This document shows, piece after piece, positions 40,091 to 47,600 of a DNA stretch of 64,000 bases. Below the pieces are notes generated by a model. That model saw only the letters and a list, made by a program, of their open reading frames with translations, did not search any database and had not been told where the DNA came from. Made by a program: the position numbers and the translations under genes. The stretch spans positions 930,001 to 994,000 of the forward strand of contig OY761542.1 of assembly GCA_963664635.1 (NCBI GenBank), written 5' to 3'. Source of the DNA: VXNE01 sp963664635 (GTDB taxonomy: Bacteria; Pseudomonadota; Gammaproteobacteria; Pseudomonadales; Azotimanducaceae). The stretch's first letter is position 1; each line of letters opens with the position of its first letter.

Positions 40091-40110
40091 CCCCGGTTGG
40101 CGCCGGTCGG

Positions 40111-40154
40111 CCCATCCTCGTGGATGGGTGGAAGTTTCGCTGGCGCGAAACTTC
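40111..40154. repeat. Composite hairpin repeat, copy C2
   Basis: CCCATCC/GGATGGG with loop TCGT (40111-40128), followed by GAAGTTTCGC/GCGAAACTTC with loop TGGC (40131-40154). It is the inverted arrangement of the two central hairpins of copy C1. The stop codon of the convergent ATPase gene begins at its last base, and the acyltransferase stop is 20 bp to the left. Confidence 0.85.
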
Positions 40155-41311
40155 TACGGCGCGAGCTCCTGGTTCAGGCAGCCGAGCATCCCCTCGAGGT
40201 CGCAGACGGTCTGGTTGCCGCTCTGTACGAACTCGGCCCCGCGGCACACGAGGAAGCGCCGGTCGGCCCCGATCAGGTCGGCATTGGCGTTGAGTGACGC
40301 CAGGTCGTCCCGGGCGGGACGGCTGGTCAGCTTGACCTCGATCGCCCACCGTTCCCCGGCGAACTCCAGCACGAGGTCGATCTCGCGCTGATCGCTCGTG
40401 CGGAAATGGAACGCGTTGTGCGCGGCGCCCTGGACTTCGAGTGCCGTGAGCACCTGTTGGACGACGTAACCCTCCCAACTCGCCCCGACCCAGGGCTGGC
40501 TCAGCAACTGGTCGGCGTTCTCGACGTTGAGCAGGGCATGCAGCAGCCCCGTGTCCCGCCAGTAGACCTTCGGGCGTTTCACGAGGCGCTTCCCGATGTT
40601 CGCCTGGAGGGCATCGAGTCGGCGGAACAGGAAGGCCCCGACCAGATAGTCGAGGTAGGTGTTCACGGTGTGATAGGAGAGCCCGAGGCTCTTGCCGATC
40701 TGGCTGGCGTTCCACTCCTGTCCATGCGCGGCAGCCAGCATCCGCAGCAGTCGCAGCGTCGTCTTAGGCGCGGCCGGGAGACCCCAGTTGGGCAGGTCGC
40801 GCTGTCTCAGGAGATCCAGGTAGTCGCGCTGCCATGTCGGGAACGTCCTGCCGTTCAGGACGCCACCGTCGGGAAAGCCGCCCGTCAGCCAGTGGCGCTC
40901 CCGTTGCGCCCTGGAGGTGAGCTCGGCCAGGGCAAGGGGAGCGAGTTCGACGATGGAGAGCCTTCCGGCGAGCGACTCCGACACTTGCGTCATCAACGCC
41001 GGGGAGACGGAACCCAGCAGCAGGAAGCGACCCTGGCGCTGGCGGTCCCGGTCTATCTCCCCCCGGAGCCGGGCAAAGACCTCGGGCCATTCCTGCGCCT
41101 CGTCGAGCACCAGCAGGCCGTTCTCGGCGACGATGGCATCCCACTCCACGTCGAGCCGCAGGCGGTCCGGCTCCTGCTCGAGGTCGAAGTAGCGCTTGCC
41201 GAGCGTGCGGGCGAGGGTCGTCTTGCCGGACTGGCGCGGCCCGACGAGGGCGACGGCCGGATAGTCACGGAGGCGTTCGACGACCAGGGACGAAGCTGCA
41301 CGCTGGAGCAT
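40154..41311 (-). CDS. ATP-binding protein with AAA_14 and DUF4143 domains
   Basis: A 385-residue ATPase of a widespread group of unclear role. The AAA_14 domain has Walker A GPRQSGKTT at about 24-32, Walker B ENGLLVLDEAQEW, and LLLGSVSPALMTQ as sensor 1. The C-terminal DUF4143 part contains a winged helix (SQIGKSLGLSYHTVNTYLDYLV) and a nuclease-like core DLVLEFAGERWAIEVKLT, which fits a PD-(D/E)xK motif (Asp, then Glu-Val-Lys). Such genes are often horizontally mobile and single. The start ATG is at 41311, with no obvious operon partner. Its stop touches hairpin repeat C2. Confidence 0.88.
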   Translation of the reverse strand: MLQRAASSLVVERLRDYPAVALVGPRQSGKTTLARTLGKRYFDLEQEPDRLRLDVEWDAIVAENGLLVLDEAQEWPEVFARLRGEIDRDRQRQGRFLLLGSVSPALMTQVSESLAGRLSIVELAPLALAELTSRAQRERHWLTGGFPDGGVLNGRTFPTWQRDYLDLLRQRDLPNWGLPAAPKTTLRLLRMLAAAHGQEWNASQIGKSLGLSYHTVNTYLDYLVGAFLFRRLDALQANIGKRLVKRPKVYWRDTGLLHALLNVENADQLLSQPWVGASWEGYVVQQVLTALEVQGAAHNAFHFRTSDQREIDLVLEFAGERWAIEVKLTSRPARDDLASLNANADLIGADRRFLVCRGAEFVQSGNQTVCDLEGMLGCLNQELAP

Positions 41312-41414
41312 GGATGCATTTTAGAAATGTATTTCTATTTTGCAAGGTGCGGGCGGCGGATCGACGTATGGCCGTTTCGGGAATGGGGTGTCGCGAGGAT
41401 CCCGCGAGAAAACA

Positions 41415-41490
41415 AGGGGGACGCCACGGGGGCGTCCCCTGTAGTCGTCCCGTCCCGCATCGAGACGGGACGGGACGAGCCCGTCCCCTA
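41415..41490. repeat. Palindromic repeats at the end of TonB-dependent receptor gene 1
   Basis: Two GC-rich palindromes: GGGGACGCC/GGGCGTCCCC-like near 41415-41440, and GGGACGGG/CCCGTCCC around ACGAG near 41467-41488. The stop codon of the receptor gene lies at the end of the second. Related copies occur at 28766, 44436-44565, 47455-47552 and 57203-57262. Confidence 0.7.
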
Positions 41491-44307
41491 CAGCCGAACG
41501 CGTACGCCGGCCTGCATGCGGCGTCCGCTGTTCGAGATGTAGTAGAGCTGCTCGAGGCGCGAGACCGGGCCGACGAGGTTGTACTGGTCGACGTTCTCGT
41601 CCGTGATGTTGATGGCCTCGAAGACGATCGAGATCTGGTCCGTCACCTGATAGCCGAAGCCGGCGTCGAGCTGCCAGTAGTCGCTCGTGAACTGCGGGTT
41701 GCCTCGCAGGCTCGAGATCGTGGTCAGGAAGCTCTCGCGCTTGTTCCACGCGACGCGGGCGCTGACCTTGTACTTCTCGTAGAAGATCACCGCGTTGGTG
41801 GTGTTCCGCGACAGGCCGGGCACGTCGAACGCGACGCCGCTGTTCGGGTTGATGAACTCGGCGTCGGTGTCGACCCAGGTGTGGTTGAAGATCACGCCGA
41901 GCCCGTCGAACGGCGAGGGCAGTTCCGTGAAGGCGTACTGCGCGGCGAACTCGATGCCGCCGATGAACGCGCCCTCCTCGTTGCTCGGACCCTGGTACTG
42001 CAGCCGCACGTTGCCGCCGGACTCCGGGTCATACAGGGTGCTGCCGTCAGGTTCGACCCAGTCCCGGAGTTCCGTGATCTGGATGATGAACGACTCGACC
42101 TCCTTGCCGAAGGCGTGCAGCGCGATGATCGCGTCGTCCGTCGGGTACCACTCGAGGCCGATGTCGAGCTGCTCCGCGATGTAGGGCTGGAGTTTCGGGT
42201 CGCCTTCCTGGACGCGCCGCGTGGAGGCGTGCTTGGTGCCGCCCGGGTTCAGGTCGGCGAACGAGGGCTGGGTCATGACCTTGCCCCACGCGAAACGCGC
42301 GATGAGGTCCTCGCGCAGTTCGAATTTCAGGTTCAGCGCCGGCAGCACTTCCGCGAAACGGTTGTCGAACGTCGCGAACTCGGCGGGTCCGAGGTCGAAC
42401 TCCCACACGCCCGCGTCTGCCAGGAAGACCATGCTTTCGACGGGCTGCACGTTGCCGGTCGAGGCGCGGTCGATCTGGATCCACCGGGCGCCGACGTTGC
42501 CGGACCAGGGGTAGTCGCCGATCGTGCCGGACATCTCGACCATGAAGTACAGGGCCAGCGTCTCCTCCGTGATGTCGAACTCCTCCGCATGCGCGGTGCG
42601 CGCCTGCTCGAAAACGGACTGGGGGATCTCGTCGCGGCGGTTGATGAGGTAGGTGTCCCGCACGTTGTCCTGATCTTGCAGGAGCCACTCGGTGGGCCAT
42701 GTCCCGGTGCCCTTGATACCGGAGAAGGCGTCGCCGATGGACAGGGGGGCGTACTCGACGTCGGACAGCTTTGCTCCGGAGAACTGACCGTACCGGGGAC
42801 CGAAAGCGAAACCCCTCCGCCACCAGGAGCGCTCCCGGTCGCGCAAGCTCAGGCCCGCGTGGAAGGCGGTGCCGTCGTCGAAGTGGTAGGTGGAGTCGAA
42901 GCGGTACTGGGTCTCGGTGTCCTGGGACACGTCCAGGCGGGTCCGGAAGAAGATGAAGTCGTAGGCGTTCGGGTCGAGCAGGTCCTGCTCGACGGTGAGC
43001 TTCGGGATGTAGCCGTCCCGGATGTCGTAGATGAGCGGCACCGCCGGGATGTCGTAGTAGCTCTCGTGCCAGGGCCGGTCCCGGTCCCCCGTCGAGTGCG
43101 AGACGTCGAAGTTGAGCGTCCACTTCTCGCTCGGCGTGTACTTCGCGTTCAGGGCGAACTGCTGGTTCTCGATGTCTTCGACCCGGGGGCGCTGGAACGG
43201 ACGTGGCCGCGCGGTCTCCGTGCGGATGTACGTCGCGATCTGGTTCTCGTCGAGCAGCACCTCGCTCGCGCCGTTCGCGAGCCCCGCCTGGTAGCGCCAC
43301 GGCATCTGGAAGTCGTCGTAGTCGCGGTCCATCTGCGAGTACAGGATGTCGGCGGTGACGTCCCACTGCGCGTTCGGGCGCCACTGCAGCGCGACGCTGG
43401 CGTTGATGCGCTGGATGTCCTCGACGAGGACGCCCTGGCGGATGTTGCCGGGCGCGTAGCCGCAACCGACGTCGGGGTTCGCGATACCCGGGAGGTCGCA
43501 GCCGCGCAGCAACTCGCCGGTCGCGAGGTTGATGGCGTTGTTGAACACCTTCGGCTCGTAGTCGGGAATATTGAACCAGTCCTCGCGCGTGGTCCGGTCG
43601 TCGCCGGCGACGCTGACCAGGAAGCCCATGGTGTTGTCGGCGAACGAGTCGCTGTAGACCCCGGCGAACCGGTAGCCGTTCTCGTCGGCCAGGTCGTCGT
43701 CGGTCGCGAAGACGTTGCCGGCCACGATCCGCCGGCCGCCGTTGTCGAACGGGCGGCGGGTGCGGATGTTGATGGTGCCCCCCATGCCGCCCTCGAGCAG
43801 GTTGGCCTGCGCGGACTTGTAGACCTCCACGGCCTGGACGAGTTCGGCCTGCATGGACTCGAACCGGAAGGTCCGTGTCTGGGTGTGGTCGCCGATGTTG
43901 CCGGCGAAGGCCTGGGTGCCGCCGGACAGCGCGCCGCGGCCGTTGACCAGCACGCGCGTGAACTGCGGACCGAGACCGCGGATCGAGACCTGGGCGCCCT
44001 CGCCGCGCATGCGGTCGATGGCGACGCCGGAGATGCGCTGCAGCGACTCGGCGAGGTTCTGGTCCGGGAACTTGCCGATGTCCTCGGCGACGAGCGCGTC
44101 CATGACGTTGTCGGCGTCGCGCTTCATGTCGAGGGACTGGCGCAGACTGCCGCGGATGCCGGTGACGACGACCTCCTCGATGATCTCCTCGTCGTCCGCG
44201 TCCTCGGCGAAAGTGACTCCTACGCCGGGAATGGCGCTTGGCAGGGTCAGGGCGAAAGCGGCCGCGCATACCGCGGCGCGTCGCACGATGCGGTGATAAA
44301 GATCCAT
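41488..44307 (-). CDS. TonB-dependent receptor, Xanthomonas/Caulobacter type (copy 1)
   Basis: Outer-membrane active transporter of 939 residues. Signal peptide at about 1-35 (AAFALTLPSAIPGVGVTFAE); TonB-box region DEEIIEEVVVTGIRGSL; plug domain with DIGKFPDQNLAESLQRISGV, GEGAQVSIRGLGPQFTRV and GRGALSGGTQ; then a 22-strand barrel ending ISNSGRRMQAGVRVRL. The plug and layout match the large family of carbohydrate or polymer receptors. GGGGAG lies before ATG 44307. It is the last of three tandem paralogues and very like copy 2, with differences concentrated in the loops, which suggests duplication followed by substrate divergence. The substrate cannot be deduced. Confidence 0.95.
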   Translation of the reverse strand: MDLYHRIVRRAAVCAAAFALTLPSAIPGVGVTFAEDADDEEIIEEVVVTGIRGSLRQSLDMKRDADNVMDALVAEDIGKFPDQNLAESLQRISGVAIDRMRGEGAQVSIRGLGPQFTRVLVNGRGALSGGTQAFAGNIGDHTQTRTFRFESMQAELVQAVEVYKSAQANLLEGGMGGTINIRTRRPFDNGGRRIVAGNVFATDDDLADENGYRFAGVYSDSFADNTMGFLVSVAGDDRTTREDWFNIPDYEPKVFNNAINLATGELLRGCDLPGIANPDVGCGYAPGNIRQGVLVEDIQRINASVALQWRPNAQWDVTADILYSQMDRDYDDFQMPWRYQAGLANGASEVLLDENQIATYIRTETARPRPFQRPRVEDIENQQFALNAKYTPSEKWTLNFDVSHSTGDRDRPWHESYYDIPAVPLIYDIRDGYIPKLTVEQDLLDPNAYDFIFFRTRLDVSQDTETQYRFDSTYHFDDGTAFHAGLSLRDRERSWWRRGFAFGPRYGQFSGAKLSDVEYAPLSIGDAFSGIKGTGTWPTEWLLQDQDNVRDTYLINRRDEIPQSVFEQARTAHAEEFDITEETLALYFMVEMSGTIGDYPWSGNVGARWIQIDRASTGNVQPVESMVFLADAGVWEFDLGPAEFATFDNRFAEVLPALNLKFELREDLIARFAWGKVMTQPSFADLNPGGTKHASTRRVQEGDPKLQPYIAEQLDIGLEWYPTDDAIIALHAFGKEVESFIIQITELRDWVEPDGSTLYDPESGGNVRLQYQGPSNEEGAFIGGIEFAAQYAFTELPSPFDGLGVIFNHTWVDTDAEFINPNSGVAFDVPGLSRNTTNAVIFYEKYKVSARVAWNKRESFLTTISSLRGNPQFTSDYWQLDAGFGYQVTDQISIVFEAINITDENVDQYNLVGPVSRLEQLYYISNSGRRMQAGVRVRL

Positions 44308-44338
44308 GGGTTCTCCCCCCTTCATCTCCTGACCCTAT

Positions 44339-44365
44339 TGAGACACGACTACATCAAGCGGTCAA
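44339..44365 (-). promoter_or_regulatory. Conserved upstream box, TonB-dependent receptor gene 1
   Basis: Minus strand TTGACC, 11 bases, then TCGTGTCTCA, 32 bp before the ATG. The same arrangement precedes copies 2 and 3 (spacer 11-12), as expected for a shared promoter with a -35-like TTGAC, or a regulator site. Confidence 0.5.
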
Positions 44366-44435
44366 GCTCGACTAACCGTAGTCAAGTAGCGGCACGGGAG
44401 TCGCCCGCGCCGGCAGCCGGCATCGATTGGAAACG

Positions 44436-44565
44436 GGACGGGACGAGCCGGTCCCGTGCATCGCCATGGGCCCGCGACGCGAGGTGTAGGGGCGGCCCTT
44501 GTGGTCGCCCGTTCTGGTGCCCTGCCTCAGTTCGAGACGGGAGGGGACAAGCCCCTCCCCTACAG
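44436..44565. repeat. GC-rich palindromic repeats between receptor genes 1 and 2
   Basis: Three motifs of the GGGACGGG-type family: an imperfect copy near 44436-44457, a GTAGGGGCGG/CCGCCC-like stretch near 44480-44515, and GGGAGGGG/CCCCTCCC around ACAAG near 44540-44560. The stop codon of receptor gene 2 begins at the last base of the third. Otherwise I see no gene in this 252-bp gap apart from the upstream box. Confidence 0.6.
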
Positions 44566-47367
44566 CCGGACGCGTACGCCGGCCTGCATGCGCCGCCCGC
44601 TGTTCGAGATGTAGTAGAGCTGCTCGAGCTGGGAAACCGGGCCGACGATGTTGTACTGGTCGACGTTCTCGTCCGTGATGTTGATGGCCTCGAAGACGAC
44701 CGAGATCTTCTCCGTCATCTGGTAGCCGAAGCCCGCGTCGAGCTGCCAGTAGTCACTGGTGAACTGCGGGTTGCCCCGGACGCTCGAGATCACGGTCAGG
44801 AAGCTCTCGCGCTTGTTCCACGCGACGCGGGCGCTGACCTTGTACTTCTCGTAGAAGATCACCGCGTTGGTGGTGTTGCGCGACAGGCCCGGCACGTCGA
44901 ACGCGGCCCCGCTGCTCGGGTTGATGAACTCGGCGTCGGTGTCGACCCAGGTGTGGTTGAAGATCACGCCGAAACCGTCGAACGGTGAGGGCAGTTGCGT
45001 GAATGCATACTGCGCCGCGAACTCGATGCCGCCGATGAACGCCCCGTCCTCGTTGCTCGGACCCTGGTACAGCAGGAAGAGGTTGCCGCCGGACTCCGGG
45101 TCGTACAGGGTGCTGCCGTCGGGCTCCAACCAGTCCCGCTGCTCGGTGATCTGGATGATGAACGACTCCACCTGCTTGCCGAACGCCTGCAGCGCGATCA
45201 TCGCGTCGTCCGTCGGATACCACTCGATGCCGATGTCCAGCTGCTCCGCGACGTAAGGCTCGAGGTTCGGGTCGCCTTCCTGGACGCGGCGCGTACCGGG
45301 GTGCTTGGTGCCCCCGGGATTCAGGTCGGCGAATGACGGCTGGGTCATCACCTTCCCCCAGGCGAAGCGCGCGATCAGGTCCTCGCGCAGTTCGAACTTG
45401 AGGTTCAGCGCCGGCAACACCTCGGCGAACCGGTTGCCGTGCGTCTGGAACTCGGCCGGTCCGAGGTCGATCTCCCAGATGCCGGCGGTTTCCAGGTAGA
45501 CCATCTGCTCGACGGGCTGCACGTTTCCGGTCGAGGCGCGGTCCACCTCGATCCAGCGCGCGCCGACGTTGCCGGACCAGGGGAAGTCGCCGATGGTGCC
45601 GGACATCTCGACCATGAAGTACAGGGCCAGGGTGTCCTCCGTGATGATGAAGTCCTCCTGGTGCGCGCTGGCCGCCGCGGTGAATCGCGCGGCCGGGATC
45701 TCGTCGCGGCGCCCGACGAAATAGGTGGCCCGGACATCCTCGGTGTCGGGCAGGAGCCAGGACTTGGGCCACGTGCCGGTGCCACCGATGCCGGAAAAGG
45801 CATCGTCGACCGGCACGGGGTAGTGGTTGACGTCGGTCAGCATCTCGCCCGCGAACTCGCCCCAGCGCGGACCGAAGGCCAGGTTTCTCCGCTCCCAGAA
45901 GCGCTCCCGGTCGCGGAAGCTCAGGCCCGCGTGGAAGGCGGTGCCGTCGTCGAAGTGGTACGTGGCGTCGAAGCGGTACTGCGTTTCCGTGTCTTCGGCA
46001 ACGTTCTTGCCCTCCGCGAAGTAGATGAACTGGTAGACGGCCGGGTCGAGCAGGTTCTCTTCGATGGTGATCTTCGGGACATAGCTGTCGCGGATGTCGT
46101 ACGTGAGGGGGACGGCCGGAATGTCGTAGTAGGTGTCGCGGCTGAAGCTATCCCGGTTCCCGGTGGTGTGCGAGACGTCGAAGCTGAGCGTCCATTTCTC
46201 CGTCGGCGTGTACTGCGCGTTCACGGCGAACTGCTGGCTCTCGATGTCTTCGACGCGTGGGCGCTGGAAGGGACGCGGCCGGGATGTCTCCGTGCGCATG
46301 TACGTCACGATCTGGTTCTCGTCGAGCAGCACCTCGCTGGCGCCGTTGCCGAGTCCCGCCTGGGAGCGCCACGGCACCTGGAAGTCGTGGTAATCGCGGT
46401 CCATCTGCGAGTGCAGGACGTCGACGGTGACGTCCCACTGCTCGTTCGGGCGCCACTGCAGCGCGGCGCTGGCGTTGATCCGTTCGATGTCCTCGAAGAC
46501 GACGCCCTGGCGGATGTTGCCGGGCACGTAGCCGCAACCGCGGTCGGGGTTTGCGATACCGGGCAGGCTGCACCCCTTGAGCGGCTCGCCGGTGGCCAGG
46601 TTGGTGGCCCTGTTGAAGACCTGCGGCCGGTAGCCGACGATGTTGAACCAGTCCTCGCGCGTGGTCCGGTCGTCGCCCGCCACGCTGACCAGGAAGCCGA
46701 GCGTGTTGTCGACGAACGAGTCGCTGTAGACGCCCGCGAAGCGGTAGCCGTTGTCGTCGGCCAGGGCGTCGTCGGTCATGAACGCGTTGCCCGCGACGAT
46801 CCGCCGTCCGCCGTTGTCGAACGGCCTCCGGGTGCGGATGTTGAGGGTGCCGGCCATGCCGCCCTCCATGAGGTTGGCCTGCGCCGACTTGTACACCTCG
46901 ACCGCCTGCACGAGTTCGGCCTGCAGGGACTCGAACCGGAAGGTCCGTTGCTGGCTGTGGTCGCCGATGTTGCCGGCGAACGCCTGGGTGCCGCCCGACA
47001 GTGCGCCGCGGCCATTGACCAGCACGCGCACGAACTGCGGACCGAGACCCCGGATCGAAACCTGGGCGCCCTCGCCGCGCATGCGATCGATGGCGACGCC
47101 GGAGACGCGCTGCAGCGACTCGGCGAGGTTCTGGTCCGGGAACTTGCCGATGTCCTCGGCGACGAGCGCGTCCATGACGTTGTCGGCGTCGCGCTTCATG
47201 TCGATGGACTGGCGCAGACTGCCGCGGATGCCGGTGACGACGACTTCCTCGATCATGGCGTCGTCGTCCACGTCTTCGGCGAACGCGACCTGTACGCCCG
47301 GAAGGGCGCAGGCGAAGGCGGCCGCGAACACTGCCACGGGCCGTATCAAGCGGTGCCTGGAATCCAT
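44560..47367 (-). CDS. TonB-dependent receptor, Xanthomonas/Caulobacter type (copy 2)
   Basis: 935 residues with the same architecture as copy 1: signal peptide (FAAAFACALPGVQVAFAE), EEVVVTGIRGSLRQSIDMKR before the plug, DIGKFPDQNLAESLQRVSGV, VSIRGLGPQFVRVLVNGRG, and a barrel ending YYISNSGRRMQAGVRVRL. Long stretches near the plug and the C-terminal 200 residues are nearly identical to copy 1. The central barrel, for example around DRDSFSRDTYYDIPAVPLTY, differs more. The ATG at 47367 follows GGAGGAACACCC. It would import a bulky ligand using TonB energy. There is no adjacent enzyme cluster that identifies the ligand. Confidence 0.95.
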   Translation of the reverse strand: MDSRHRLIRPVAVFAAAFACALPGVQVAFAEDVDDDAMIEEVVVTGIRGSLRQSIDMKRDADNVMDALVAEDIGKFPDQNLAESLQRVSGVAIDRMRGEGAQVSIRGLGPQFVRVLVNGRGALSGGTQAFAGNIGDHSQQRTFRFESLQAELVQAVEVYKSAQANLMEGGMAGTLNIRTRRPFDNGGRRIVAGNAFMTDDALADDNGYRFAGVYSDSFVDNTLGFLVSVAGDDRTTREDWFNIVGYRPQVFNRATNLATGEPLKGCSLPGIANPDRGCGYVPGNIRQGVVFEDIERINASAALQWRPNEQWDVTVDVLHSQMDRDYHDFQVPWRSQAGLGNGASEVLLDENQIVTYMRTETSRPRPFQRPRVEDIESQQFAVNAQYTPTEKWTLSFDVSHTTGNRDSFSRDTYYDIPAVPLTYDIRDSYVPKITIEENLLDPAVYQFIYFAEGKNVAEDTETQYRFDATYHFDDGTAFHAGLSFRDRERFWERRNLAFGPRWGEFAGEMLTDVNHYPVPVDDAFSGIGGTGTWPKSWLLPDTEDVRATYFVGRRDEIPAARFTAAASAHQEDFIITEDTLALYFMVEMSGTIGDFPWSGNVGARWIEVDRASTGNVQPVEQMVYLETAGIWEIDLGPAEFQTHGNRFAEVLPALNLKFELREDLIARFAWGKVMTQPSFADLNPGGTKHPGTRRVQEGDPNLEPYVAEQLDIGIEWYPTDDAMIALQAFGKQVESFIIQITEQRDWLEPDGSTLYDPESGGNLFLLYQGPSNEDGAFIGGIEFAAQYAFTQLPSPFDGFGVIFNHTWVDTDAEFINPSSGAAFDVPGLSRNTTNAVIFYEKYKVSARVAWNKRESFLTVISSVRGNPQFTSDYWQLDAGFGYQMTEKISVVFEAINITDENVDQYNIVGPVSQLEQLYYISNSGRRMQAGVRVRL

Positions 47368-47396
47368 GGGTGTTCCTCCCTCTCCCTTGCGCCTAT

Positions 47397-47423
47397 TGAT
47401 ACACGACTATAATAGAGCGTCAA
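47397..47423 (-). promoter_or_regulatory. Conserved upstream box, TonB-dependent receptor gene 2
   Basis: Minus strand TTGACG, 11 bases (including TATTATAG), then TCGTGTATCA, 30 bp before the ATG. It matches the boxes of copies 1 and 3. Confidence 0.5.
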
Positions 47424-47454
47424 CCTTGATCGATATGGCTTGTATCTCCTCTTC

Positions 47455-47552
47455 GGGATGGGATGGGACGGGACAAGCCCGTCCCCTACGCGCGGCGCGG
47501 GTCGCAGATGGATCCCACAAAAGAAAAGGGACGCCACCTGGGCGTCCCTTTC
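47455..47552. repeat. GC-rich palindromic repeats between receptor genes 2 and 3
   Basis: GGGACGGG/CCCGTCCC around ACAAG near 47465-47487, and AGGGACGCC/GGCGTCCCT around ACCTG near 47528-47551. They belong to the same repeat family as at 41415 and 44436. No gene is seen in this 233-bp gap. Confidence 0.65.
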
Positions 47553-47600
47553 GAGTCGAGGCGGGATTCCGCCCCGGGGCGGAATCCGGTGGGCCCGGGT

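Noticed and set aside
41415..47552. CRISPR-like impression from repeated palindromes.
   Set aside because: The units differ in sequence and spacing, there are no uniform spacers and no cas genes nearby.
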